The notes: a model not told the origin generated them from the sequence alone. DNA of 34,208 nucleotides from an uncultured Prevotellaceae bacterium (GCA_947168045.1 CAMVKN010000042.1:1-34208), one strand, 5' to 3'; counted from the first letter of the stretch, positions 1-8,609 are shown. Translations and numbers: made by a program.

Positions 1-120
1 ACCGTCGCGGCAGAACTATCTACTCCCCTCCCCCCCGCGGGAGGGGTCGGGGGTGAGGCTGGAGGGGGCGGGGGTGAGGCTGGAGGGGTCGGGGCTGGTG
101 CTCCTGGTGCTTGATCTGGT
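1..120. repeat. G-rich degenerate tandem repeat with GC hairpin
   Basis: The left edge holds an 8-bp perfect GC inverted repeat (CCCCTCCC at 25-32, GGGAGGGG at 39-46). It is followed by two to three imperfect copies of a GGGGTCGGGGGTGAGGCTGG-type unit up to about 110, then CTGGTGCT-like repeats to about 165. No coding frame is convincing in 1-381. The hairpin could terminate an upstream gene outside the window, and the G-tracts could form quadruplex structure; both are inferences. Confidence 0.55.
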
Positions 121-287
121 GCTCGATCTGAGCCGTTGGTGCACCAGCCAACGACTTGCAAGTCAGACTTTTAGACGCCATAGGTGCACTTAGCACACTA
201 TGTTTTTGTGTTTCCTATATATAATAGCTCTGCGCCTCTGCGCGAGCCCTTTCTTTTTTCCAGGAAGAAAAAAACAAAGGCGTTTGT

Positions 288-318
288 TTTGTACTTCGCC
301 CGACTTTTCGTAACTTTG
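288..318 (+). promoter_or_regulatory. Bacteroidetes-type promoter of the rpiB/uronate gene set
   Basis: TTTG at 288-291 and TAACTTTG at 311-318 are separated by exactly 19 nt, which matches the Bacteroidetes housekeeping consensus (TTTG-N19-TAnnTTTG). Transcription would start near 325, giving a leader of about 55 nt before the ATG at 382. No other equally good promoter was noticed before uxaC, so this one may drive much of the six-gene set. Confidence 0.75.
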
Positions 319-381
319 CAGCGCTAATAGATAAAATGCATGTCTGCTAAGAGCAAAACTTAATTATTACATATCACAACT

Positions 382-849
382 ATGGAAACAAAAACAATCG
401 GGCTGGCCAGCGACCATGCAGGCTTTGCACTGAAGCAGTTTGTGAAGAAGTACCTTGAGGAGAAGGGGTACGAGTATAAGGACTACGGCACCTATACCGA
501 GGAGAGCTGTGACTACAGCGACTTCGGTCATGCGCTGGCCCGTGGCATCGAACAGGGCGAGGTATTCCCCGGCATTGCCATCTGCGGCAGTGGCGAGGGC
601 ATTAACATGACGCTGAACAAGCACCAGTCGATACGCGCCGGGCTGTGCTGGATTCCTGAGATAGCCCATCTCATCCGCCAGCACAACAATGCCAACGTGC
701 TGGTGATGCCCGGGCGCTTCATCGACGAGGACATGGCCCGCAAAATCATGGACGAGTTCTTTGCCACCGACTTCGAGGGTGGCCGCCACCAGAGGCGCAT
801 TGACAAAATACCCGTGCTCTGCAAAGAAACCTCAAATCTCAAATCATAA
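382..849 (+). CDS. rpiB: RpiB/LacAB-family sugar-phosphate isomerase
   Basis: A 155-residue protein of the RpiB/LacAB family, which interconverts ribose 5-phosphate and ribulose 5-phosphate in the cytosol. Family marks are visible: DHAG at residues 11-14, the CGSGEGINM loop with the expected catalytic Cys68, and RQHNNANVL with His101 (equivalent to Cys66 and His99 of E. coli RpiB). Length is normal apart from a C-terminal tail ending SNLKS, which is encoded by a CTCAAATCTCAAATC simple repeat (830-846) and is probably not functional. It is first in a set with an MFS permease, kdgK and uxaC. Some RpiB-family proteins act instead as DhuI, isomerising an unsaturated-uronate breakdown product, so the substrate is not settled by sequence. 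The MFS start lies 4 nt after the stop. Confidence 0.9.
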   Translation: METKTIGLASDHAGFALKQFVKKYLEEKGYEYKDYGTYTEESCDYSDFGHALARGIEQGEVFPGIAICGSGEGINMTLNKHQSIRAGLCWIPEIAHLIRQHNNANVLVMPGRFIDEDMARKIMDEFFATDFEGGRHQRRIDKIPVLCKETSNLKS

Positions 850-853
850 AAAA

Positions 854-2578
854 ATGACTCAAGCTATACAAAAAACGCTTCGCGATTCTGCCGCCATGCG
901 GTGGACGGCACTGCTGCTGCTGGCTCTGGCCATGTTCTGCAGCTACATCTTCATGGACATTCTCTCGCCCATCAAGGACCTGATGCTCTCTGAGCGCCAG
1001 TGGGACAGCACGGCCTTCGGCACTATGCAGGGTTCCGAGGTGTTCCTCAACGTCTTTGCCTTCTTCCTCATCTTTGCCGGCATCATCCTCGACAAGATGG
1101 GTGTGCGCTTCACCATGGTGCTCTCCACGATAACGATGCTTGTCGGCGCCATTGTCAAGTGGTACGCCGTGAGCGACGGCTTTCAAGGCAGCGGCCTGGA
1201 GCAGTGGTTTACCGACAACCTAAACTATATCCCGTTGTTCGACGAGCTGGGCGTCAGTCCTTTCTATGAGGGCATGCCCGCCTCGGCCAAGTTTGCCGCC
1301 TGTGGCTTCATGATTTTCGGCTGTGGCTGCGAGATGGCGGGCATCACCGTCAGCCGTGGCATCGTCAAGTGGTTCAAGGGTCGTGAGATGGCCCTGGCCA
1401 TGGGCAGCGAGATGGCGCTGGCCCGCCTCGGCGTGGCCACGTGCATGATTTTCTCGCCCTACTTCGCCCGCTTAGGCGACCAGGTCAGCGTCTCGCGCTC
1501 GGTGGCCTTCGGCGTAGTGCTGATGTGCATCGCCGTCATCATGTCCGTCGTCTATTTCTTTATGGACCGCAAGCTCGACACCCAGACAGGCGAGGCCGAA
1601 GAGAAGGACGACCCCTTCCGCATCAAGGACCTGGGTCAGATTCTGACCTCCAAGGGCTTCTGGCTGGTGGCGCTGCTCTGCGTACTCTACTACTCGGCCA
1701 TCTTCCCCTTCCAGAAGTATGCCGTCAACATGCTGCAGTGTAACCTGACGCTGACCAAGCCCGAGGACGGCTCCTTCTGGGCCGGCTCGTCAGTCACCAT
1801 CGTGCAATATCTCATCATGCTCGTGGTGGCCGCAGCAGGATTCGCCAGCAACTTCCAGAAGAACAAGACTCGCCAGTACACCCTTTTGGGCATCTCTATA
1901 GCAGCACTCATCACCTACTGCTACATGGGCTACATGCGCCAGTCGGCCGAGGCCATCTTCGCCGTGTTCCCCCTGTTGGCCGTGCTCATCACCCCCATCC
2001 TTGGCGGCTATGTAGACCATAAGGGCAAGGCTGCATCGATGCTCGTTTTAGGGTCGCTGCTGCTCATCGGCTGCCACCTCACGTTTGCCTTCATCCTGCC
2101 CCTGTTCAAGGGTGCCGGCGTGGGTGGCGTCATCGTGGCCTATGTCACCATCCTGGTGCTGGGAGCCTCGTTCTCCTTAGTGCCTGCCTCGCTGTGGCCC
2201 AGCGTGCCCAAGCTGGTTGAACAGAAAATCATCGGCTCGGCCTACGCCCTCATCTTCTGGATTCAGAACATCGGCCTGTGGCTCTTCCCGCTGCTCATCG
2301 GCAAGGTGCTCGACAGCACCAATCCTGAGCTGGTGGCACAGCTCGACGCAGCCAAGGAGTCAGCCAAGCAGGCCGTCGATGCTGGCACCATGACGCTGCA
2401 GCAGTCGCAGGAGCAGATTTCGGCCATCTCCGAACAGATTGCCGTACAGTACGACTACACCGCTCCGCTGGTCATGCTGGCCAGCCTGGGCGTGGCCGCC
2501 CTGCTCTTAGGTCTGGCCCTGAAGGTCGTCGACCGCAAGAAAGGCCTGGGCCTGGAGCTGCCTAACATTAAAGAATAA
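854..2578 (+). CDS. MFS transporter, probable hexuronate/sugar permease
   Basis: A 574-residue inner-membrane protein of the major facilitator superfamily. The ATG at 854 gives MTQAIQ and a first membrane helix at about residues 15-37; the open frame continues upstream into rpiB, but that extension is only shadow sequence. About twelve hydrophobic segments can be read, with a motif-A-like turn (GIILDKMG) after the second. Two long loops are notable: one after helix 3 (around GLEQWFTDNL to EGMPASAK), and a charged, coiled-coil-like segment before the last helix (QLDAAKESAKQAV to QEQISAISEQ). Substrate cannot be read from sequence. Position between rpiB and kdgK/uxaC suggests galacturonate, glucuronate or a pectin-derived sugar acid. 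Confidence 0.85.
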   Translation: MTQAIQKTLRDSAAMRWTALLLLALAMFCSYIFMDILSPIKDLMLSERQWDSTAFGTMQGSEVFLNVFAFFLIFAGIILDKMGVRFTMVLSTITMLVGAIVKWYAVSDGFQGSGLEQWFTDNLNYIPLFDELGVSPFYEGMPASAKFAACGFMIFGCGCEMAGITVSRGIVKWFKGREMALAMGSEMALARLGVATCMIFSPYFARLGDQVSVSRSVAFGVVLMCIAVIMSVVYFFMDRKLDTQTGEAEEKDDPFRIKDLGQILTSKGFWLVALLCVLYYSAIFPFQKYAVNMLQCNLTLTKPEDGSFWAGSSVTIVQYLIMLVVAAAGFASNFQKNKTRQYTLLGISIAALITYCYMGYMRQSAEAIFAVFPLLAVLITPILGGYVDHKGKAASMLVLGSLLLIGCHLTFAFILPLFKGAGVGGVIVAYVTILVLGASFSLVPASLWPSVPKLVEQKIIGSAYALIFWIQNIGLWLFPLLIGKVLDSTNPELVAQLDAAKESAKQAVDAGTMTLQQSQEQISAISEQIAVQYDYTAPLVMLASLGVAALLLGLALKVVDRKKGLGLELPNIKE

Positions 2579-2639
2579 ACAATCAACGACTGCAACAGTC
2601 AATAAACAATTAACACTAAACTCTAAACATTTACGAACT

Positions 2640-3419
2640 ATGAAGAAAATGATGGTTATTGCAGCCATGGCAGCCCTCTCGCTGGGCGCAATGGCACAGG
2701 AGAAGCTCACGCTGAGCACGTACAACGGCACCAACCTGACCCGCTACGACGGTAAGGTGTGCGATGTGACTGTCAACCGCTACATCTTCAATGGTTGGAA
2801 CACCGTGGCCCTGCCCTTCTCGCTCAGCGAGCAAGAGCTGAACGACGTGTTCGGCACCGACTGCCGCCTGGAACGCCTTGTCAGCGCCGAGGACAATGCA
2901 CAGGGCATCACGCTGAACTTTGCCGACTGCAAGCAGAGCGGTATCCAGGCCAACACCCCCTATATGCTTTACTACACCGGTGAGAACGGCAACAAGAAGA
3001 TAGCCAAGCAGGCTGAGGTGGCCAAGGGACAGGCCGTCCTGACCTTCACCACGCAGAGTGGCGAGGTGGTGACCATGGAGGGTGCACAGCAGCATACCGA
3101 CGGCCAGAACCTCTACGGCGTGCTGGCGCGCGACAACAGCGAGGTGCGCTTCGTGGCTGTCGGCAACGAGGCCACCAGCGGCTTCTATGCCACACGCTGC
3201 TACATCCGTCTGTCGTCGGGCACCACGAAGCAGCTCACGGCCAATCATCTGGCCAGCGGCGAAGCCACAAGCATCAACGCCATTGCCCGTCAGGACGAGT
3301 TGGTCGACGTGTATAACGCCACTGGTGCCAAAGTAGCATCGCAGATTCCCGCCCGTCAGGTCAACGCCCTGAACAGCGGCCTCTACATCGTCAAGGGCCA
3401 GAAGATTCTGGTTAAATGA
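2640..3419 (+). CDS. Secreted protein with C-terminal sorting motif, function unknown
   Basis: A 259-residue exported protein. The N-terminus MKKMMVIAAMAALSLGAMAQ is a textbook signal peptide cleaved after about residue 20. The body is predicted to be mostly beta strand and contains NGWNTVALPFSLS, a phrase common in Bacteroidetes surface proteins. The C-terminus (VDVYNATGAKV, then NSGLYIVKGQKILVK) has the form of a type IX secretion/sorting tail, the same pattern as at the end of the PL11 protein at 8638. No catalytic motif was recognised. It lies 61 nt after the permease and before the patatin gene, so it may be part of the same transcript, but its role in uronate use is unknown. Confidence 0.8.
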   Translation: MKKMMVIAAMAALSLGAMAQEKLTLSTYNGTNLTRYDGKVCDVTVNRYIFNGWNTVALPFSLSEQELNDVFGTDCRLERLVSAEDNAQGITLNFADCKQSGIQANTPYMLYYTGENGNKKIAKQAEVAKGQAVLTFTTQSGEVVTMEGAQQHTDGQNLYGVLARDNSEVRFVAVGNEATSGFYATRCYIRLSSGTTKQLTANHLASGEATSINAIARQDELVDVYNATGAKVASQIPARQVNALNSGLYIVKGQKILVK

Positions 3420-3420
3420 T

Positions 3421-3450
3421 TTGAGAATTGAGATTTGAGAATTGAGATTT
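3421..3450 (+). repeat. Two copies of TTGAGAATTGAGATTT, complementary to repeat at 3523
   Basis: Immediately after the stop codon of the secreted-protein gene lie two direct copies of a TTGAGAATTGAGAT unit. Each 16-nt piece TTGAGAATTGAGATTT is the exact reverse complement of AAATCTCAATTCTCAA, which occurs repeatedly at 3528-3590 inside the patatin signal-peptide region. The two blocks bracket the patatin start codons, so the mRNA could fold into a hairpin across the start site. Confidence 0.8.
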
Positions 3451-3477
3451 ATGTTTAGATTTGAGTACATGGAAGTT

Positions 3478-4494
3478 ATGAAGAACCGAGTTCTTTTCAC
3501 CATCCTGCTATTGGTGTGTCTAACCTCAAATCTCAATTCTCAAACCTCAAATCTCAATTCTCAAACCTCAAATCTCAATTCTCAAACCTCAAATCTCAAA
3601 CCAAAAATCGGCCTCGTCCTCGGTGGCGGCGGTGCCAAGGGTGGAGCCGAGGTGGGCGTACTGAAGGTGCTGGAAGAAGCTGGCATACGCCCCGACTATA
3701 TCGTCGGCACCAGCATTGGCTCCATCGTCGGCGGGCTCTACGCCGCAGGCTACAGCGCCGCTGAGCTGGAGCAGATGTTCAGCCAGCAGGAGTGGCTCTC
3801 ACTGCTCACCGACCGTCGCGCCGACCTCAGCGGACAGCCGTTCAAGCAGGAGGGCAAGGTGACCTACATCTTCGGCTTCCCCGTCCTCGACACCAGCAAC
3901 CCCTCCTTCGGCGTGCTGACTGGTGGTCGTGTGGAGCAAGTGCTTGACAGCATGCTGGCCGCCAAGGGGTGTGTGGAGTTCAACTGCCTGCCCATTCCCT
4001 TCCGCTGCGTTGCTGCCTCCATGATGGACGCCAAGGAGGTGGTGCTCAGCCGTGGCATCCTGCCCCGCGCCATCCGCGCCTCCATGGCCATCCCCGGCAT
4101 CTTCAAGCCTGTGGAGATTGACGGCGAGAAGCTGGTCGACGGGGGCATGATGAACAACCTGCCCGTCGACGTGTGCCGCGACATGGGGGCCGACATCATC
4201 ATCGCCGTCGACCTACAGCAGGACAAGCCCGAAGAGCGGCAGAGCGATGGCAGCAACCTCATCACGTCGCTGGCCGACATGGTGGGGCTGGGTCCGCTGG
4301 CCAACTGGGTGCTGACACGCCCAGACATCACCAAGTACCATGAGAACTGCCGTCTCTGCGACATCTACATCAACCCTTCCCTCCCCGACTACGACGCCTC
4401 CAGCTTCGGCAATGCCAACATGACACGCATGATTGCCGTCGGCGAACAGAGTGCACGCATGCAGATAAGGAAGATAGAGAGATTGAGGAGGTGA
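3478..4494 (+). CDS. Patatin-like phospholipase, exported
   Basis: A 338-residue patatin-family serine lipid acyl hydrolase. Motifs are complete: glycine-rich oxyanion loop GLVLGGGGAKGGAEVG, nucleophile Ser79 in GTSIG, and the Asp221 dyad residue in DGG followed by MMNNLPV. I chose the ATG at 3478 (MKNRVLFTILLLVCL) because it gives a signal peptide; ATGs at 3451 and 3469 and a TTG at 3442 are alternatives. Between the hydrophobic segment and the enzyme sit three and a half in-frame copies of the heptapeptide TSNLNSQ, encoded by 21-bp tandem repeats. Expected location is periplasm or envelope. A link to pectin catabolism is not obvious; the gene may be present by position only. Confidence 0.88.
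   Translation: MKNRVLFTILLLVCLTSNLNSQTSNLNSQTSNLNSQTSNLKPKIGLVLGGGGAKGGAEVGVLKVLEEAGIRPDYIVGTSIGSIVGGLYAAGYSAAELEQMFSQQEWLSLLTDRRADLSGQPFKQEGKVTYIFGFPVLDTSNPSFGVLTGGRVEQVLDSMLAAKGCVEFNCLPIPFRCVAASMMDAKEVVLSRGILPRAIRASMAIPGIFKPVEIDGEKLVDGGMMNNLPVDVCRDMGADIIIAVDLQQDKPEERQSDGSNLITSLADMVGLGPLANWVLTRPDITKYHENCRLCDIYINPSLPDYDASSFGNANMTRMIAVGEQSARMQIRKIERLRR
3523..3599 (+). repeat. In-frame 21-bp tandem repeat inside patatin gene
   Basis: Three full copies of a 21-bp unit (starts 3523, 3544, 3565), plus a partial fourth from 3586, lie within the patatin coding sequence. The unit encodes TSNLNSQ. Because 21 is a multiple of three, copy-number changes would lengthen the post-signal linker without breaking the frame. 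The same letters occur in reverse complement at 3421-3450. Confidence 0.9.
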
Positions 4495-4550
4495 AAAGAC
4501 ACAACAGACTAAACTTCTTACTTTAATCATTAAACATTAAATATCTGACT

Positions 4551-5585
4551 TTGAAAAAGATAATTACATTCGGCGAGCTTTTGCTCCGTTTCTCTAAGAA
4601 CGACCACCTGCGGCTGTCACAGGGTGACTATTTCACCTGCAAATATGGTGGCAGCGAGGCCAACGTGGCTGTTTCGCTGGCCACCTTGGGCAACTATGTG
4701 GAATATGTCACACGCCTGCCCGACACCCCTGTCGGCCGTGCCGGCGTCATGCGCCTGCAGGAGCTGGGCGTGAACTGCCGCCACGTGCTCTTCGGTGGAC
4801 AACGCATCGGTACCTACTACTTCGAGCCTGCCGCCGGCATGCGCTCGGCCAAGGTGGTCTACGACCGCGAGCACTCCGCCAGCTCTGAGCTGCAGCCCGG
4901 AATGCTGCCCTGGGAAGACATCCTGAAGGGTGCCGACGTGCTGCACATCACCGGCATCACCGCTGCCATCTCGCGCAGCTCGCTCGATGCCACCCTCGAA
5001 GCCCTTGACGTGGCCGACCGCTTAGGCGTCAAGGTGTCCTTCGACATCAACTACCGCAAGAACCTGTGGCGCTACGCCGGTGCCGACCCACGCGCCACCA
5101 TCGGTCTGCTGCTGTCACGCTGCGACCTGATGTTCGGCGATGCCATCGAGTTCGAGTGGCTCTGCCAGCGCCGCCAGCCCCCATTCACCGCCACCGACAC
5201 ACGGTTCGAGATGCAGATGGACGAATACCGCGAGTGGTTCGAACAGCTGCACAGCCAGTACCCCCGCTGCCGCAAGTGGCTCATGGGCATGCGCAACATG
5301 GTGGCCAGCAGCCGCCACCTGCTCACTGCCCTACTCTACACCAGCGACGACGGCAACCACTACGAGCTGCTGCGCGCCCCCATCCACGACATCAACGGCG
5401 TGGTAGACCCATCGGGCGTGGGCGATGCCTTCATGGCAGGACTGCTGCACAGTGTCAGCGCCTTCCCCGACGACCCACAGCGCCAGCTCGACTACTCGCT
5501 GGCCGCCTCAGCACTGAAAAACACCATCCCTGGCGACTTCAACCTCGCCACCGATGAAGAGATAAACGAATTATTAAACAAATAA
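4551..5585 (+). CDS. kdgK: 2-dehydro-3-deoxygluconokinase, PfkB family
   Basis: A 344-residue PfkB/ribokinase-family sugar kinase. KdgK phosphorylates 2-keto-3-deoxygluconate to KDPG, the step that joins the hexuronate pathway to Entner-Doudoroff cleavage. The N-terminus MKKIITFGELLLRFSKND and the following GGSEANVAVSLATLG are typical of KdgK, and the PfkB signature DPSGVGDAF carries the catalytic base Asp292. The start is TTG at 4551: an in-frame stop lies at 4530-4532 and no ATG is available, while the family N-terminus begins exactly here. It sits 31 nt before uxaC. The tagaturonate reductase, altronate dehydratase and KDPG aldolase needed to complete the route are not in the window. Another PfkB substrate is possible but less likely given uxaC. 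Confidence 0.88.
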   Translation: MKKIITFGELLLRFSKNDHLRLSQGDYFTCKYGGSEANVAVSLATLGNYVEYVTRLPDTPVGRAGVMRLQELGVNCRHVLFGGQRIGTYYFEPAAGMRSAKVVYDREHSASSELQPGMLPWEDILKGADVLHITGITAAISRSSLDATLEALDVADRLGVKVSFDINYRKNLWRYAGADPRATIGLLLSRCDLMFGDAIEFEWLCQRRQPPFTATDTRFEMQMDEYREWFEQLHSQYPRCRKWLMGMRNMVASSRHLLTALLYTSDDGNHYELLRAPIHDINGVVDPSGVGDAFMAGLLHSVSAFPDDPQRQLDYSLAASALKNTIPGDFNLATDEEINELLNK

Positions 5586-5616
5586 CCTGGTTAAAAACTA
5601 AAAACTAAGTAAAACA

Positions 5617-7023
5617 ATGAAAGCTTTCAACGACAAGAACTTCGTCCTCGAGACCGACATCGCTCAGGACCTCTACCACAACCATGCGGCCAAGATGCCC
5701 ATCATCGACTACCACTGCCACCTCATCCCTGAGATGGTGGCCAACGACCACCGCTTCAAGAGCATCACCGAGCTGTGGCTGGGTGGCGACCACTACAAGT
5801 GGCGTGCCATGCGCACCAACGGCATCGACGAGCGCTACTGCACCGGCAAGGACACCACCGACTGGGAGAAGTTCGAGAAGTGGGCCGAGACCGTGCCTTA
5901 CACCCTGCGCAACCCCCTCTACCACTGGACCCACCTGGAGCTGAAGACTGCCTTCGGCATCGAGAAGCTGCTCTCGCCCAAGACTGCCCGCGAGATTTTC
6001 GACGAGTGTAACGAGAAGCTGAAGCAGCCCGAGTTCTCAGCCCGCGGACTGATGAAGCACTACCACGTGGAGTGCGTGTGCACCACCGACGACCCCGTCG
6101 ACGACCTGCACAACCACATTGAGTATGCCAAGCACAAGGCTGACGACGACCCGATGATGATTCCCGCCTGGCGCCCCGACAAGGCCATGAACATTGAGAA
6201 GCCTGAGTTCGCCGCCTATGTCGAGCAGCTGGCCAAGGTCAGCGGCGTCAACATCGTGAAGTTCGCCGACATGGTCGACGCCCTGCAGAAGCGCCACGAC
6301 TTCTTCCAGGCCAACGGCTGCCGCCTGAGCGACCACGGCATCGAGGAGTTCTACGACGAGGAGTACACCGACTCACAGATTGAGGTCATCTTTGAGAAAG
6401 CCATGCGCGGCCAGCGCCTGTCGAACCAGGAAGTACGCCAGTACAAGAACTGCTTCCTCACCGTCATGGCCGAGATGGACGCCACGAGCGACTGGACGCA
6501 GCAGTTCCACTACGGTGCCATCCGCGACAACAACACGCTGATGTACAACCAGCTGGGTCCCGACACCGGTTTCGACAGCATCGGCGAGTTCAACACCGCC
6601 AAGGCCATGTCGAAGTTCCTCAACAAGCTGAACATGAAGGGCAAGCTCACACGTACAATATTGTACACGCTCAACCCCTGTGCCAACGAGGTCATTGCCA
6701 CCATGCTGGGCAACTTCCAGGGTGGAGAGCCTGGCAAGATACAGTTCGGCAGCGGCTGGTGGTTCAACGACCAGATGGACGGCATGATTAAGCAGATGAA
6801 CGCTCTGTCTGTCCTCGGCCTGCTCAGCCGCTTCGTGGGCATGCTCACCGACAGCCGCTCGTTCCTCTCCTATCCGCGCCACGAGTATTTCCGCCGCATC
6901 CTCTGTAACCTCCTCGGCAACGACGTGGAGAAGGGACTGCTGCCCGACGACCGCGAGCTGCTGGGCCGCATGGTAGAGGACATCAGCTACAACAACGCCC
7001 GTCGCTACTTCAAGTTCTACTAA
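5617..7023 (+). CDS. uxaC: Uronate (glucuronate/galacturonate) isomerase
   Basis: A 468-residue amidohydrolase-fold uronate isomerase, full length for UxaC. It converts D-galacturonate to tagaturonate and D-glucuronate to fructuronate in the cytosol. The metal-binding HxH is visible at residues 33-35 (DYHCHL), and the segments LWLGGDHYKWRAMR, TTDDP and GSGWWFNDQ are characteristic. It closes the forward uronate gene set after kdgK and is followed by a perfect 16-bp hairpin. With kdgK and the nearby secreted PL11 lyase it makes pectin backbone sugars the likely source of substrate. Confidence 0.95.
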   Translation: MKAFNDKNFVLETDIAQDLYHNHAAKMPIIDYHCHLIPEMVANDHRFKSITELWLGGDHYKWRAMRTNGIDERYCTGKDTTDWEKFEKWAETVPYTLRNPLYHWTHLELKTAFGIEKLLSPKTAREIFDECNEKLKQPEFSARGLMKHYHVECVCTTDDPVDDLHNHIEYAKHKADDDPMMIPAWRPDKAMNIEKPEFAAYVEQLAKVSGVNIVKFADMVDALQKRHDFFQANGCRLSDHGIEEFYDEEYTDSQIEVIFEKAMRGQRLSNQEVRQYKNCFLTVMAEMDATSDWTQQFHYGAIRDNNTLMYNQLGPDTGFDSIGEFNTAKAMSKFLNKLNMKGKLTRTILYTLNPCANEVIATMLGNFQGGEPGKIQFGSGWWFNDQMDGMIKQMNALSVLGLLSRFVGMLTDSRSFLSYPRHEYFRRILCNLLGNDVEKGLLPDDRELLGRMVEDISYNNARRYFKFY

Positions 7024-7026
7024 GAG

Positions 7027-7063
7027 TTTTTGAGGCTGCAAGATTTCCTTGCAGCCTCAAAAA
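7027..7063. terminator. Perfect 16-bp stem-loop between uxaC and asnA
   Basis: The left arm TTTTTGAGGCTGCAAG (7027-7042) and right arm CTTGCAGCCTCAAAAA (7048-7063) are perfectly complementary around a 5-nt loop, 3 nt after the uxaC stop. No U-run follows the stem on either strand, so it is not a classic intrinsic terminator. Its position between convergent genes suggests a bidirectional terminator or an mRNA 3'-end stabiliser. The sequence from 7064 to 7306 shows no convincing gene. Confidence 0.75.
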
Positions 7064-7306
7064 TTGATACGACTTTCGCATGTTCTTTGAACCACCGAGG
7101 ACACTGAGCACACAGAGTTTCTTAACACGAGTATGATAAAAACGCTGTGTGCTCCGCTTTATTCCCAAATTCTCGCGAAAATTTGCCATTCAAACGGCCC
7201 ATACACGATAAGAATGGACGCTTCACATCGATGAAATCGGTACTTTTATGAGTTTTACGTTCTGTTATATACCGAGTCCACTGTAAAAAGCCGCCCAGAA
7301 GTGGGG

Positions 7307-8344
7307 TCAGATGAGGGGCATGCCCAGCTGGCGGCACTCCTGTCGCATGTCGTCGGGCCAGATGCTGGCCTGAATCTCGCCGACATGTGCCTTGTGCAGC
7401 AAGACCATGCAAAGACGGCTCTGACCGATGCCACCACCGATGCTCAGCGGCAGGCGTCCCTGCAGCAGCTGCTGGTGGAAGAACAGCTGTTCGCGCTGCT
7501 CCTGCCCCTCGATGGCAAGCTGGCGCAGCAGGCTCTCCTTGTCCACGCGGATACCCATGGACGAGAGCTCTATGCTTCGGCCCAGCACGGGATACCAGAT
7601 GAGGATGTCGCCGTTGAGTCCCTTCTGCCCGTTCTCGGCCAGGGTGCTCCAGTCGTCGTAGTCGGGGGCACGCCCATCGTGCTTCTCGCCATTGCTGAGC
7701 ACGCCGCCAATGCCGATGATGAACACTGCGCCGTATGCCTCGCAGATAGCATCCTCGCGCTCCTTGGGCGTCTTGTCAGGATACATGCGCAGCAGCTCCT
7801 CTGAGTGGATGAAGTGTATCTTCTCAGGCAGGAAGGGCTTCAGCTGGGGGTAGGTCTCACAGGTAAGGTACTCCGTGCGGCGCATGGCGGCATAGATGCG
7901 CTCCACGACGCTGCGCAGGAACGCCAGGTTGCGGTCCTCGCGTGCGATGACTGCCTCCCAGTCCCACTGGTCCACATAGAGCGAGTGCAGATTATCAAGC
8001 TCCTCGTCAGCGCGGATGGCGTTCATGTCGGTATAGACACCGTAGCCCCGCTCTATCTCATACTCGGCCAGGGTGAGGCGCTTCCACTTGGCCAGCGAGT
8101 GAACCACCTCGGCCCGGGCGTCGCCCAGGTCCTTGATGGGGAAGCTGACAGGGCGCTCCACACCGTTCAGGTCGTCGTTGATGCCGAGACCCTTGAGCAC
8201 GAACAGGGGGGCCGTGACACGGCGCAGACGCAGCTCAGTGCTGAGGTTCTGCTGAAAGAAGTCCTTGATGAGCTTGATGCCCTGCTCCGTCTGGCGCATG
8301 TCGAGCAGGCGCTCGTAGTGAATGGGTTGAATGACCTTACTCAT
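7307..8344 (-). CDS. asnA: Aspartate-ammonia ligase (asparagine synthetase A)
   Basis: A 345-residue AsnA, which makes asparagine from aspartate, ammonia and ATP and is related to class II aminoacyl-tRNA synthetases. Characteristic stretches include LRLRRVTAPLFV, NDDLNGVERPVSF, LHSLYVDQWDWE and the C-terminal SIGGGIGQSRLCMVLL active-site segment. Length is normal. It is monocistronic, convergent with uxaC, and preceded by a near-ideal promoter at 8381-8411. No sign of damage. Confidence 0.96.
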   Translation of the reverse strand: MSKVIQPIHYERLLDMRQTEQGIKLIKDFFQQNLSTELRLRRVTAPLFVLKGLGINDDLNGVERPVSFPIKDLGDARAEVVHSLAKWKRLTLAEYEIERGYGVYTDMNAIRADEELDNLHSLYVDQWDWEAVIAREDRNLAFLRSVVERIYAAMRRTEYLTCETYPQLKPFLPEKIHFIHSEELLRMYPDKTPKEREDAICEAYGAVFIIGIGGVLSNGEKHDGRAPDYDDWSTLAENGQKGLNGDILIWYPVLGRSIELSSMGIRVDKESLLRQLAIEGQEQREQLFFHQQLLQGRLPLSIGGGIGQSRLCMVLLHKAHVGEIQASIWPDDMRQECRQLGMPLI

Positions 8345-8380
8345 TGTATCTTTTTACCTTATTATTCAAAAATGACGCTG

Positions 8381-8411
8381 CAAAGGTACAAAGAAATAAC
8401 GAAACAACAAA
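8381..8411 (-). promoter_or_regulatory. Consensus promoter of asnA
   Basis: On the minus strand, TTTG (8411-8408) and TACCTTTG (8388-8381) are separated by exactly 19 nt, matching the Bacteroidetes consensus. Transcription would start about 30 nt upstream of the asnA ATG at 8344. Confidence 0.85.
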
Positions 8412-8574
8412 CTTTTAGGCCAATTATTTTGCAAAAAGTAAGCAAAAACTAAAATCTACTATCATTTTGCACTTACGCACGCGCACGCGGAAAACTATAA
8501 ATTATGAGAAACCACCACGGACTTTTGCTAACACAGTCATTTTAGCGGCCTAAAAAACTACTTTTTTATAAAAA

Positions 8575-8609
8575 TAGTAGTAAATTTGCATCGCAAATTT
8601 TAGCTACTA
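8575..8609 (+). promoter_or_regulatory. Promoter -7 box inside a dyad, upstream of PL11 gene
   Basis: TAAATTTG at 8581-8588 fits the -7 consensus, 50 nt before the PL11 start. It lies inside an inverted repeat: outer arms TAGTAG (8575-8580) and CTACTA (8604-8609), inner arms AAATTTGC (8582-8589) and GCAAATTT (8593-8600). No good TTTG lies at the usual upstream distance. The dyad may be an operator for a polysaccharide-responsive regulator or a 5'-leader hairpin; the sequence does not decide which. Confidence 0.5.

Noticed and set aside
2631..3536. Long minus-strand open frame of 301 codons opposite the secreted-protein gene
   Set aside because: It is antisense to a gene with a clear signal peptide and sorting tail; its product has no signal, domain or sensible start, and long antisense frames are common in GC-rich DNA.
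7064..7306. Possible small gene between uxaC and asnA
   Set aside because: The only frame there (7122-7412, minus) runs into asnA in another frame and has no start context or recognisable product.
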